A stretch of 64,000 nt of DNA, from assembly GCA_934045075.1 (NCBI GenBank), contig OW203747.1, forward strand, positions 8,018,357-8,082,356, read 5' to 3'. This stretch comes from Yponomeuta sedellus (taxonomy: Eukaryota; Arthropoda; Insecta; Lepidoptera; Yponomeutidae). Each line of letters opens with the position of its first letter. The stretch's first letter is position 1. The notes under the pieces were generated by a model. That model was given only the letters and a program-made list of their open reading frames with translations. It had not been told where the DNA came from and ran no database searches. The position numbers and the translations under genes were made by a program. This document shows, in pieces, positions 9,802 to 20,360 of the stretch.

Positions 9802-10890
9802 CTGGGAACAAAGGATGAGTCGGTTAGTTAATTAGTAGACCGTGGAGGCTGGGAACTTAAGATGATACGTAAAGGTACGCGTAAATATTTATGGGTATGG
9901 TTTTCCAGATCAGCAAATATTACGATCTTGGTAAGATATTGTGTTTATTCTGTCAGGATTACAAACCTTTTGCGTAGCTAATAGTCAATAAATAAAGAAT
10001 AAAATAACCAAAGCAATAAAATAATAGAATAAAGCATTAAATCTTAACTGAACAATAGAATTTTCATGAATGTAGTGCATACGAATGTTTTAGTTAAAAC
10101 ATTAACAGCAAATTGTCACATTAAAATTAAATTGTTTAATTTTCTGATCATGTGTAATTCTTGATCAAGAGTTGCTGCACCTTTATTTAAGGGACTCACT
10201 CTCTTACCACAATGCTGAGTCAGCTGCCTATTGTGCTAACTTAAACACACCACAGGTTAGATCTATGGTTTTTTTGTATTTTTTTGTGTGTAGTTTATTT
10301 CGTTTTCTTTCTTTTGTTGTTCATATTTGTTCAATTCTCTTTATTATGTGTAGCTAGTGCCCGCGACTTCGTCTGCGCAGGATTAGTATTTTAAGTAGCT
10401 TATATTATCGTGGCGTACAAAAGGTTTTGGCAGCGCAGTTTTGGCAGCGTACGCCAGAATAGCCCGTAGATGTTACATTTTTTTCCTATTTACACTTATC
10501 GCCATATTTTGGACAATTCACACAATATCCTCATAAATTGTAGCCTATGTGTTATTCTGATGTATAAGCTATTATTGTAAAGTTTCATTAAAATCCATTC
10601 AGTAGTTTTACGTGAAAGATTAACAAACATCCAGCCATCCATACTTACATACTTTCGCGTTTATAATATATAATAATTATGTGTCCCTCCTACGCCCTGG
10701 CGTCATAGAAATAGGACATCACGAATAACTTTCTTAATTCACACCCAATGATTTAGCACGAAGTCCGGGAAACTTTCTGTTCCAGGTCCAATATTTTCCA
10801 CATAATGTTTTGGACAACAAGAAGAAAAAGTTCTTCAAAATCTACATAGTTTTAGAAGACTTGAAGTAACTGTTACCTCCAGGGCTTAGG
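9802..10890. other. Intron sequence, mostly unrecognised
   Basis: AT-rich kirre intron. Around 10350-10670 it resembles a retroposon tail (CGACTTCGTCTGCGCAGG; TCATTAAAATCCATTCAGTA; TACTTTCGCGTTTATAATAT), similar to a piece at about 39130-39290. Nothing coding seen. Confidence 0.45.
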
Positions 10891-10895
10891 AGGGT

Positions 10896-10933
10896 AATTT
10901 ATTGTAACAACAAGACTGTTGTTACAATAAATT
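10896..10933. repeat. Perfect 16-bp hairpin
   Basis: AATTTATTGTAACAAC, a 6-base loop, then its exact reverse complement. It lies in a kirre intron, on neither known element. Confidence 0.8.
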
Positions 10934-10964
10934 AATGTATTTCCTTTATTATATTGCATTATCA

Positions 10965-11270
10965 GATCTAGCTGCTGGTCGAAATGAAAACCAAATGACC
11001 CAGACAAGTCCGATCAGCTAGAGTGAATTAGACCAAACCCCGCTGACCCTAGCGAGAGGCCAATCATGTCCTCAAATGGACCTAGCATGCAATAGGACTC
11101 TAAAAATATTTCAGTGTTTTAGAGTGATAACTTTGATTGCATGTAATTTGTCAATAATTGTAATTTTTACAAAGTAATGAATCAAAAAATGTAATTTTAA
11201 TGTAAACTATGTTAATTTATGCTGCTTATTTGCATGCAAATAAAGGCCTTTATTATTATTATTATCAGAT
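10965..11270 (+). mobile_element. LINE 3' UTR-like fragment
   Basis: Contains TTAGACCAAACCCCGCTGAC and AGGCCAATCATGTCC and ends AATAAAGGCCTTTATTATTA. A related fragment with the same order (GACCACACCCCACAAACC, AGGCCAAGCATGTCCC, AATAAAGGC) lies at 37.3-37.5 kb. Non-coding 3' remnant; clade not identified. Confidence 0.5.
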
Positions 11271-11327
11271 CTAGGCTCTGCAGTAGACGGCTAAGGGCTG
11301 AATGATGATGTTGGACATAATTCTTAC

Positions 11328-11416
11328 CAGTTCTGATGTGTTACTTCCGACGACCGAGTCATTGCCGACGTACCATCTGAAGGTTACATTTTTAGGGTTA
11401 GCGTTCACGTTGCAAC
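11328..11416 (-). CDS. kirre: kirre exon (visible 5): middle of Ig3
   Basis: 89 bp, acceptor TCACAG before 11416, donor CTG|GTAAGA after 11328. Phase 1 start and phase 0 end. The product is GCNVNANPKNVTFRWYVGND followed by SVVGSNTSEL. It carries the first Ig3 cysteine and the tryptophan, and fits the family pattern C-ADANP--V-YRWFIND. NVT and NTS are possible glycosylation sites. Confidence 0.94.
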
Positions 11417-11807
11417 CTGTGAAAGAATTGGTTTTGAAAAATCCCTTGTTTTAAGCTTAAAATAACTTAAATTGTATTATAGTTTTGTCAAAGCTATTAT
11501 TTAAATGAAATAATTTTCATTTTCCATTTGGAAGCGGATTATTTAAATAAATACCTCACGTTCGGCTGAACCGAGTCAGCCGTGCGTTTTTCAAAAAAAA
11601 ATTAATACACTACAAAGAAGGTTGTATTGTAAGTTTTATTAAAATCGGTTCAGTAGAGATCGAAAGTTATTCTTTTTATTAAAAAATAAAGCACATAACG
11701 AACTTCAATGCAGTCGAAGGCCCTCATAATCCTCGTCAAGCAAAGTTTCATTGAATTTGGTTTCATGTTTTATTTAAACATTTTTTTACTTACTCGTATA
11801 CTATTTA

Positions 11808-11878
11808 TATTTTTAATGCACTAACCCGTGCTAAGGACAATCTTAAAAACCTATTTAGAGGCTGAAAATTCCACCCAA
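11808..11878 (-). mobile_element. Family A SINE 3' fragment beside a kirre splice site
   Basis: Has TTTTTAATGCACTAACCCGT, GCTAAGGACAAT and AACCTATTTAGAGGCTGAA, breaking off at CCACCCA. It ends about 14 bp from the donor of exon 11892-11976. Confidence 0.8.
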
Positions 11879-11891
11879 TTTTTTTACTTAC

Positions 11892-11976
11892 CAAATAGAG
11901 CGTCTTGTCCTTCCATTAGCTTTCCCTTCAGTTTTCCATTTTTAACAACGATCTTGACTACTGGCATGTATTTTAC
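11892..11976 (-). CDS. kirre: kirre exon (visible 4): start of Ig3
   Basis: 85 bp, acceptor CCACAG before 11976, donor TTTG|GTAAGT after 11892. Phase 0 start and phase 1 end. The product VKYMPVVKIVVKNGKLKGK continues LMEGQDALF and then the shared Gly. It aligns with VKYAPKVKVNV at the Ig2-Ig3 join of Kirre. The phases fit exactly between the exons at 42.7 and 11.4 kb. A truncated tRNA-like SINE ends about 14 bp from the donor. Confidence 0.9.
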
Positions 11977-12009
11977 CTGTGGACAAGTAAAAAAAAATTG
12001 TTACTTTTA

Positions 12010-12140
12010 TTAGACTGCCTTACAATCCTCCACCAATCCGGACTTGGCCCCCATAGTGGAGTACGGCCTAACCTTTCTGCAGTGCAGAAAGAGACCCGTG
12101 CCCCAGCAGTGGGGACATACCAAGGGTTGATATCATTATA
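12010..12140 (+). mobile_element. 5S-derived SINE (family D), tail half
   Basis: Contains CCACCAATCCGGACTTGGCC, GAGACCCGTGCCCCAGCAGT and GGGGACATACCAAGGGTTGA. The 5S-like head is absent. Confidence 0.8.
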
Positions 12141-12439
12141 TCATCAAGATACTTCAAAAAAAGGTCGAGGAGGGTTTCAATTCGATGCGTGTATATATTT
12201 GAGACTCTTATATTATAATATACAAAATGTTAATAATGCGACAAGACTAGACATTGGGTAACGAATGGCATCACATAGAGTCGGTTTTTGAATTGAGAAG
12301 TAAATACTAAGGTAACGTTCTGTCACGCTCTTTTCGCAGAAATTCGAAGAGACAGCACTACATTTAATAACTATGTCTGATATCGCGAATTATTGAGAAA
12401 TACTTTTATTATCTTTGTTTTGTTTGTTTTCCACGGGGT

Positions 12440-12600
12440 AAAGATATATAGATAGATAGAATATTCTTTATTGTACACATTAATTATAGTAACAGAAATT
12501 ATATTAAAAAAATATAGTACAAATGGCGTCCTTATGACTAAAACCAATTTCTTCCAGGCAACCATAGACGGAGACAAGTAAGAAATTAGAGACGAGTAGT
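12440..12600 (-). mobile_element. LINE 3' end with GATA tail (family F)
   Basis: On the plus strand GATAGATAGAATATTCTTTA is followed by TTGTACACATT and CAATTTCTTCCAGGCAACCA. The same order recurs at 29.8, 47.25 and 62.8 kb. The GATA microsatellite would be the 3' tail of a minus-strand retroposon. Confidence 0.55.
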
Positions 12601-13100
12601 CGGTGCACTACAGAAATATTTAAATTAGGAATTCAACGAAATTCAAGACTCATTTAGCCTCTCGAACTATTGGCTCCTCGGGACTTAATAAGTTACTTTC
12701 ACCACTAGGGTAACAATGAAGCTGCTATTAACTGTCTCGCCCCAGGTAAAATCTCAAAATCGATACCCACTAATTGTGATACCCCATACAACTCATACGG
12801 TACTATTCATTAGAGCCAAGGGAAAATTCTATTAGTACCGTACTTGGGTGCAGCCCAAAATAAGGGTAATCTGTTTAGTTCGTATGTATGTATGTGCGGT
12901 TTCACATTCCATCTTTACTCCATAACCAATAGTCAGATTTTGGCAAATAATATTTCAATAGAATCCTCGTGTTCGCGCATCATAGATATAAAATCAGCAT
13001 AGCTATATATTACAAAAAAAAAAACAGTAAATTTAAGTAAAACATAGCAGTTGTCGTTATCAACCCTTGTATGTCCCCACTGCTGGGGCAGTGGGGACAT

Positions 13101-13498
13101 ACAAGGGCTTCGAGTTCTGCTCTTAAGGTACCCTAAATAACATGACAACAAGGCAGTGTTTTATAATTACCAGTTATTCTTATATACTCAGCCAATCGTG
13201 AGGCCAGATAAAAAGATTAAACGTCCGAATATTTATATAAAAAATCTGTCTCAAGCTCCCTGTAATAGTTTACCCGTTTGCCACCAGACGCAGCATAAAA
13301 CATAGAATATACACGTTATCAACCCTAGTATGTCCCCGCTGGTGGGGCACGGGTCTCTTCCTGCATCGCAGGAAGGTTAGGCCATACTTCACCATGGGGG
13401 CCAAGTCCGGGTTGGTGGAGGATTGCAAGACAGTGGCGGGCCTTACTGTCAGAAGTTATAAAGCCGCCCATAAGGCCTCTGACATGGCTTAACGACTG
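13101..13498. repeat. 398-bp duplicated block, copy 1
   Basis: Same sense and same length as 17616-18013, differing by only a handful of substitutions by eye. The first ~215 bases (from ACAAGGGCTTCGAGTTCTGC) are unique sequence; the rest is a family D SINE tail. The pair was therefore made by duplication, not by two SINE insertions. Confidence 0.9.
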
Positions 13499-13530
13499 TC
13501 ATTATATGACAGCCGGCACCAACGGCTTAA
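13318..13530 (-). mobile_element. 5S-derived SINE (family D), tail part
   Basis: Carries CTAGTATGTCCCCGCTGGTG, the AAGTCCGGGTTGGTGGAGGA motif and TAAGGCCTCTGACATGGCTT, ending at GGCTTAACGTG before the 5S-like head. Part of the duplicated block. Confidence 0.85.
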
Positions 13531-13659
13531 CGTGTAAAAAAAAGCAGGCGGGACTCAAATTCACCAACGTATCTCATTGCTCGGTACCTATTTTCATCCC
13601 GCCTGCTTAGAAGCTAATGTTAATGAAGTTTTTTTTTTGCAAACAGATGTACACATTTA

Positions 13660-13860
13660 AAATGTGAAAATTACTTTGCTAAATTCCGCCAAAAATCCCA
13701 CAAGCACCATGCGGTTAGTTAATGCGCCGCCCTCCCTCCCACTTTTTCAAGCAGAAGCAAGACACGAACACACCACTACCGACACCAATACTTGTGATTT
13801 CCGCAAAGTAATGCCTGATTCTATAAAAGATGTACACAATGTGTTCGCAATGTATTTGCA
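13660..13860. mobile_element. Foldback family E, one arm only
   Basis: Carries AAAATTACTTTGCTAAATTC, AAGCACCATGCGGTTAGTTA and CACTTTTTCAAGCAGAAGCA, then joins directly to the outer end (ATTTCCGCAAAGTAATGCCT). The centre and second arm are deleted. Confidence 0.75.
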
Positions 13861-14144
13861 GGTCCTCTAAGTATTCGCAGGTTTCAGGCGCAAAAAAGGT
13901 GTCAACTAAATCATTTTTTAGTTTTCGTACGACAGGCAACATAACACCGAAAAGGGATACATTATTTAAATCCCAGACTCTGAATAAAGTGCGCGACAAT
14001 GAATAAAGCACCGAATCCTCTAGCGGCCTACAACTAGCCGAAAAAAGAGCCATAAATCGTTACGCAGGCTTGCGACAAACACAACTCTCACGATATTTAC
14101 CCCATAGGGTAAATACTGAATCAATTTTATGTAGCCTATACACA

Positions 14145-14515
14145 AGCCTGCGGTGGTAGCTCAGTGGGTAGAGCCATAGACTGGCAAGCGAGAGCCCCAG
14201 GTTCGATCCCGAGTGCGGGCATGTACCAATGACTTTGTTTAATTTCAAAGTTACGTACATTTGCGAATTTGCAGTCGCAATACCACGCTAACGGTGAAGG
14301 AAAACATCGTGAGGAAACCCGCGACTTGGTTGGCTCCGCACGTATTGACTAGTCTTTCCTGTGGGCTAGGCCGACTAAGCTGTCAGGATGGTATAGGTGC
14401 TGGGCAAGCCTCTACCATCTATAAAACCATGACCCTGGCACTACAGCGTCGGAGTGGTCCCTTCACCCATCTAGTGTGGGTGAAGATACCACTGGACGCT
14501 GTATAAATCATCTCA
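14145..14515 (+). mobile_element. tRNA-like SINE, family C variant
   Basis: The head GGTGGTAGCTCAGTGGGTAG has a good A box, and GGTTCGATCCC a good B box. They are followed by GCATGTACCAATGACTTTGT and GGTGAAGGAAAACATCGTGA. The tail is a variant (GGTTGGCTCCGCACGTATTG, GGACGCTGTATAAATCATCT) also seen at 16.3 and 32.1-32.5 kb. Confidence 0.8.
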
Positions 14516-14531
14516 TTAAGTAGATGCAAAA

Positions 14532-14774
14532 AGCATTAAAAAGTTAAAATTACTTTGCTGAATTCCGCCAAAAATCCCACAAGCACCATGCGGCTAGCTA
14601 ATGCACCGCCCTCCCTCCCACTTTTTCAAGCAGAAGCAAGACACGAACACACCACCACCAACACCAATACTTGTGTGAGAAAACACGCGTGTTTTGCGTG
14701 TTTTCTCACACAAGTATTGGTGCTTGTGGGATTTTTGGCGGAATTCAGCAAAGTAATTTTAACTTTTTAATGCT
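14532..14774. mobile_element. Foldback family E, near-perfect hairpin
   Basis: The 56-bp outer arms (14532-14587 and 14719-14774) are exact reverse complements, and an inner pair (CACCAATACTTGTGTGAG and its complement) surrounds a short GTGTTTTGC centre. It is followed by TGCTATTATGGATTTCCGCA, shared with the other family E copies. Confidence 0.88.
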
Positions 14775-15454
14775 ATTATGGATTTCCGCAAAGTAACGCC
14801 TGATTCTATACAACAGATGCAAAAAGGCCAATATTATTATTATTATTATTACACAAGCCTACATATACGACCCAATGGCATGAGCGCAGTATTGTAGATG
14901 TATGCTATAATAAAAAGAATTGACGAAATCCGTAATACAATAAAACGCTTGCTCTTCTGCACTTTGGAACTAAAATTGTCGATGTTAAAGCTGTATCTTA
15001 CTGCGCTTTAAAACTAAAATTGTCGAGCTGCGTCTGCTAAACTGAAGTGAAAGTGAAAATTAAAAACATTTATTTCTTTTAAAATAGAAGAAGAAAAAAC
15101 ATAAAAATATTATAAAAACAATAGTAACTCAAGTGTATTGATCATAATGAAGAACAAAAACCAAAGACGTGGCAGCATGGTCTAAGACCTTAGCCGGTTC
15201 CTTGCGGGACGAACTAAAAAAAAAAAAAATCAAGTGTATTGAAAAGTTTTTTTAAATGTAAAATGTTGGCGCCAAGGCGCAAACATCGATTGCGCATGCG
15301 TGTTGCGTCGCCGCGGACTCGTTCATTGAAACCTTTTTTTTAAAGTAGAGGTTCAACCTTCTTGGTCCAGCTGGAGGTTGTATAGGTGTATCGTTATGAT
15401 AGAAAAGTTATATTATGATACAGGTGTCCATACAAGACCTTTATCGTAATAACA

Positions 15455-15655
15455 TAACATAACATTTACATACAGGCACATACATTGCTTCTGGCCCCAC
15501 ACTAGGATACCGTGTGTCGTGGGAACCAGAAACAACGACATCACAAACATGTAAACATCCAAGACCTGGACTTTTTTTTTTGTTTCCAGCCGGGATTCGA
15601 ACTCGGGACCTCTTGCATGGTAGGCAGACGCGCTACCGCTACGCCACAGAGGTCG
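15455..15655 (-). mobile_element. tRNA-like SINE, family B
   Basis: Reverse-oriented counterpart of the 1.2-kb copy: CATACAGGCACATACATTGC, TGTTTCCAGCCGGGATTCGA (B box), GACGCGCTACCGCTACGCCA (A box). The cloverleaf-like head ends at the GAGGTCGTCAC edge. Confidence 0.85.
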
Positions 15656-16117
15656 TCACCGTAAAACTTGTATTTTTTTCAATTTTGGCCTATGCGTAAT
15701 GTTTGTCACAAGAGTTTTGTTTTCAGTTTTATAATCTTTGTATTATAGTATCAGAGTAGATAAAACTATTTAATATTACAGGTTATAGGACAAGTATACG
15801 GCCAGCCTTACAGGCGACGGGTAAATATATGAGGGACAGATTTTAAGGCCATCCTGACTTTTTAATGGTCCCCAACTGTAGGATGATTGTGTGCATAAAA
15901 TATTGCAGTCTGGCCCAGCGGCACGGAACGAATTTTCATCTGACGACTTCGTTATTTCATTTTCATTTTATGAATGCTCTATTTTATAATTCGTTGTCGG
16001 TCGCGTCGCTTTTGTTTTTATTCAATTGGAGTCGAGTTGGCAGTTTTATTAATCACATTTGGGATTGATTAAACGGATGAGAGAGGAAATTGGGAAATAC
16101 AGAGGTCTTTCATTCGA

Positions 16118-16262
16118 TGTCAACCCTTGTATGTCCCTACTCCTGGGGCACGGGTCTTTTCCTACATCGCAGGTAGATTAGGCTATACTCCACCACGGGG
16201 GCCAAGTCCGGGTTGGTGGACGATTTTAAGACCGTGGTGAGTCTTACAGTGGTCCTTACTTT
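16118..16262 (-). mobile_element. 5S-derived SINE (family D), tail part
   Basis: Runs from GTCAACCCTTGTATGTCCCT through AAGTCCGGGTTGGTGGA to an abrupt stop near CTTACAGTGG. A family C variant body follows at about 16300-16460, and a short diverged D tail at about 16472-16535. Confidence 0.75.
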
Positions 16263-16914
16263 TTCTTGTCAACTTTTTTTTCGTGTACACCCAATACGAA
16301 TTTGCAGATGTACGTAACTTTGAACATAAACGAAATTCAAACATCGTGTGGAAACTCGCGGCTTAGTTGGCTCCGAACGTATTGACTTGTATTTTCTGTG
16401 AGCTAGGCTGACTAAGCTCTCAGAATGGTATAGCTAGGTGTTTTGCAAGCCTACTCCATCTGATACTCATATCAACTCTCTGTATGTCCTTACAGGCACA
16501 GGTCCCTTCCTACATCGCAGGAAAGTTAGCCCATATTCATGTTTAATCAATGTTTTAGTTTCCTATTTTACTACTTGAAGTACAACACGACATTCATTCC
16601 CAAATTTCATTGTCATATTAATATAATAATATATTTTATTCTGAAATTTAAAAACGTACTGTCGTCTGTGAAATATACTCGTATAGTAACCTTGATTTAT
16701 TTAAGAGTTTTTACAAATAGTTATTTGTCTTACATCAATAGTGATCTTTGGGGGGTATTACTTACGATATTTGAGGCAAAGCTGCATAATTCACTTGTGC
16801 CTGCACTAAGTTTTAGACCTGTATCTCAGGCAACAGTGCTCTTCAATGTTCTAGGTCACCGGAAAGTAGCCTATAAACTTGAGTTTTCTAGACTTGAAAT
16901 TAGTAGACTTGGGT

Positions 16915-17163
16915 ACAGTCTATTTATTCTTACTTGTCCAATTTAGTAAACAAGATTCTAATCCTAAAATTGAGATTAGATGCCTAAACTAGACATTTTC
17001 TCACAAATTCATGAACTATGTTTATAAAATTGGCAGCGTGTTATCTAAAAGAGTGTTCCAAGTTACTTCATTTATGGAAATATGGCAGTTTTGGACTAAA
17101 AAGTTACAGTTTACGGGTAGAATCTTGTTTACTAAATTGGACAAGTAAGAATAAATAGACTGT
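16915..17163. repeat. Inverted repeat with perfect 45-bp arms
   Basis: Arms 16915-16959 and 17119-17163 are exact reverse complements (outer end ACAGTCTATTTATTCTTACT), separated by 159 unrelated bases. No other copy is seen here. It may be a MITE-like element or a local inverted duplication. Confidence 0.85.
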
Positions 17164-17615
17164 AGGTTTTAATGTCAACTCGATCTTCCACGCGTTCTTC
17201 ACTTGAAGTGTCTAGACAGACAGACAGACGGACCTCGAAATTATGCATGTAAACCTAAAGACTAGGTATACAAAATTTAGAATTTACTTTACTCATTAAA
17301 TTTCAAGTTTCAAGTTTTTATTTATTTGTCAGCAAACACGGTACATGTAGATTTTACAAGGCACATTGTTATGGACAAGCGGGCAGCACCATAATATGGT
17401 ATACAAATATTATTATAAAAAATAAAAAGGCTACATTATTTACAAGATCATTATACAATGTCAAGAATATAAGATGTCATAGATGCATTTAAAAGTCATT
17501 GTGTATTAAAGTAATCATTCATACTGTATATACATTTTTAAACCAAGCTTCACAATGTAATAAAAAGGAAAAGCGGGGTATCTATTGAATAAAGATTTAT
17601 TTATTTATTTATCCT

Positions 17616-18013
17616 ACAAGGGCTTCGAGTTCTGCTCTTAAGGTACCCTAAATAACATGACAACAAGGCAGTGTTTTATAATTACCAGTTATTCTTATAT
17701 ACTCAGCCAATCGTGAGGCCAGATAAAAAGATTAAACGTCCGAATATTTATATAAAAAATCTGTCACAAGCTCCCTGTAATAGTTTACCCGTTTGCCACC
17801 AGACGCAGCATAAAACATAGAATATACACGTTATCAACCCTAGTATGTCCCCACTGGTGGGGCACGGGTCTCTTCCCGCATCGCAGGAAGGTTAGGCCAT
17901 ACTCCACCACGGGGGCCAAGTCCGGGTTGGTGGAGTATTGTAAGACAGTGGCGGGCCTTACTGTCAGAAGTTATCAAGCCGCCCATAAGGCCTCTGACAT
18001 GGCTTAACGACTG
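17616..18013. repeat. 398-bp duplicated block, copy 2
   Basis: Direct repeat of 13101-13498 with no net length change. It contains a family D SINE tail (minus sense) from about 17833, which continues to about 18013. Confidence 0.9.
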
Positions 18014-18575
18014 CCAATATGACATGCACGGAAGCGCTCGGAATATACTCGGAGAATATACACAAGTAAAATTAAATATGAGTAAGTTTTATAATTCTAC
18101 CACCAGAATTTCTTTACAGACTTTCGTCATTGGCTCCATATCCATTTCCTGCAGCAAAACTAGACATAAACCGGATGGAACTAGATCATTCCACTTATAG
18201 CCAGCTAAAACCACCCGCACCCTCATTATTTTCCAGACGGTCAATGTGGACGTAACTTCCTAAGGCCCCATAAGAAATCTATTACTTTTCATGTCTCCGC
18301 CATTTTGTTCGCAGCTCTCATATTCATTTGGCACTTCATGGCCTGCGGTATTTTAGTGGGGCATTACGTCGCCAGGAAAAATCGTAGCGTCGAACATAAC
18401 TTGATGATAACAACGTAGATTACTTTCAACATAACATGCCCGGAATTTCTCTTTTCTCGTCTCTTTTTCTTCAACTGACGCTGAATTTATTACTGTCAAA
18501 AAACACTAAAATTCTATAAAACTATATTCCATTCAACAAAACTAATCTAATATCGAACAGTCGTTCTTAGGGACA

Positions 18576-18628
18576 ACTAAATACCAGTGCTAGTAAATAC
18601 CAGTGCTAGTAAATACCAGTGCTAGTAA
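18576..18628. repeat. 16-bp tandem repeat, about three copies
   Basis: The unit TAAATACCAGTGCTAG is repeated three times. It directly abuts the 5' end of the family D SINE that starts at 18629, and may be slippage at the insertion edge. Confidence 0.85.
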
Positions 18629-18985
18629 ATAGCTTGTAGCCCCGGCTGCCTAAGTGATCTTAATCGATCACGAAGTATAAGCTACATAGGGTGCGTTCAG
18701 TGCATGGATGGGTGACCGTCTATGACTAATGCTAATGGCACTTTTTTGAACGGTTTCGTGCTTTGCAAGGCACGTTAAGCAGTTGGTGCTGGCTACCGTC
18801 GATAGATGGCAGTCGTTAAGCCAAGGAGACCTTAGGACAGCTTAAAAACTTCTGATAATAAGACCAGCCACTAGTCTTGCAAGCCTCCACCAATGCCGAT
18901 TTAGCCCCCGTGCTGAAGTATGCCTATAACTTCCTCAGGGAAGAGACTCGTGCCCCTCGGTGGGGACATAACGGGTTAAGGGTGA
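18629..18985 (+). mobile_element. 5S-derived SINE, second head type, near full length
   Basis: The head TAGCCCCGGCTGCCTAAGTG differs from the main family, but is followed by GGATGGGTGACC (5S-like box), AATGGCACTTTTTTGAACGG and GGCACGTTAAGCAGTTGGTG. The tail is diverged family D (CCACCAATGCCG, GTGCCCCTCGGTGGGGACAT). Confidence 0.8.
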
Positions 18986-19205
18986 TGATGAATAAATTTA
19001 TTAAAAACCTCTAGTTTCTTGTTTATTCAATTGTTTTAAGAATGGCGAGAATTTTTTTTAAATAAAAACGAGTATAACAATTAGGTAGCATTTTTCTCTA
19101 GCTAACCTACATTGCCATGAAGAGTCGATGAGGTAGTGCCAGAAAAAAAAATATTCCTCAAAAAACTCAAAACTCTATTTTGTCTCTCTCAATTCTATAA
19201 TCTAT

Positions 19206-19318
19206 TTAATTTTTATTTTCATACAATTACGTCTGCACTGAAACTTCATCAATATAATCAGAGGACATTATAATAAAGTTTCATTGCAGCCGTAATTGTA
19301 TGAAAATAAAAATTAAAC
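19206..19318. repeat. Imperfect inverted repeat
   Basis: The left arm includes AATTTTTATTTTCATACAAT and the right arm ATTGTATGAAAATAAAAATT, each continuing inward with mismatches (TGCACTGAAACT against AGTTTCATTGCA). AT-rich, non-coding, MITE-like. Confidence 0.7.
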
Positions 19319-19514
19319 AATGAGAATTGCTTCGTGAGAGGCCTTCTTAAGAGACTTTAAAGCTAATTAGCGTCAACAAGAGAAAAAAATTCTTAGCTTA
19401 TTTTATAATAAAATACGAGGACTTTAATGAGTTTCCGCCAAAAACGGCCGTTTTCAGCGGAAATCGATTAAAGTTCTAGGCTGTTGATCTTAGGTACTAG
19501 ACTTTAGGTTCTAA

Positions 19515-19735
19515 AAATAGTTTTAAAACCTTATTTAGAGGCTAAAAATTCCACCCATGGTGGGATTCGAACCCACGACCTCTGGCTATCCGTGCCAGCG
19601 CTCTTCCAACTCAGCTAATAGGCGACTCACCGGCATCAGTGAAATTTCGAACCTCTTTACAATACTCTCTGTATTACGTACAGAGGTTAGTAAAATAGGT
19701 TTTTGAAATTGTCCTTATCCCGGGTTAGTGCATAA
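19515..19735. mobile_element. tRNA-like SINE, family A, minus copy closed by an inverted end
   Basis: Minus-sense body (CCTTATTTAGAGGCTAAAAA, GGATTCGAACCCACGACCTC, CCAACTCAGCTAATAGGCGA, leader TCTCTGTATTACGTACAG). The element's own 3' end then follows in plus sense (GGTTTTTGAAATTGTCCTTA, CGGGTTAGTGCAT), so both outer edges are SINE 3' ends. Confidence 0.75.
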
Positions 19736-19900
19736 AAAACAATACAGTTGTCACAGTTTCTAAGAATTCTTATGTTAACTTTTAGATAGAAACCTATGTG
19801 GCGAGCACTTATCAACTCTACGCGCGCACTACAAATCCAACATTCCTGCATCGCCCAATCAGTGTATCACATGACATACTATAAAATATAACGTCCGAAA

Positions 19901-20360
19901 AACCACAGTTGGTGCCCTCCTCGGCCTCGAGCTTAAGGGGATCTCTCTCGATGTCAGTTTAGGGGTCCTTAGGACCAAAACCAACCCCAAGGTGTTTAGT
20001 GAGTAGGCGCACTTCTTGTGAGTCCCATATAAGCAGCACGTTTCCGTGCTGTTAGGCATGACCATTCACCACCTCCCTCCCCCGTGGCCTCCGGAGGGTG
20101 CCCTTTATAGGGCTAAAAATAAACCACATTTGGTACCCTCCTCGGCCTCGAGCTCGAGGGGGATGGCTCTTGATGTAGGCTTAGGGGTCCTAAGGACAAA
20201 AACCAGCTCCAAGTTGGTGTTTACTGGGCTGGCACACTTCTTGTGAGTCCCATATTGGCAGTGCGGCCGTTTCCGTGCTGTTATGAATGAACGTTCACCA
20301 CCTCCTGTCCCCGTGGCCTCCGGAGGGTGCCCTTTATAGAGCAAATAAAACCACAGTTGG
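19901..20360. repeat. Tandem duplication, units of 221 and 227 bp
   Basis: Units start at 19901 and 20122, and a third start is at 20349 (AACCACAGTTGG). Shared runs: CCTCCTCGGCCTCGAGCT, CTTCTTGTGAGTCCCATAT, GTGGCCTCCGGAGGGTGCCC. GC-rich compared with surroundings. Probably a retroelement fragment; no protein motif recognised. Confidence 0.8.

Noticed and set aside
13715..14053. 112-codon minus-strand ORF with CEYLEDLQIHCEHIVYIF
   Set aside because: Part overlaps a foldback element arm; no family recognised and no splice context. Could be an old transposon piece, but not supportable.
16539..16946. 135-codon plus-strand ORF
   Set aside because: Leu/Ile/Phe/Tyr-rich composition typical of AT-rich non-coding DNA, no domain recognised, and its end runs into the 45-bp inverted repeat.
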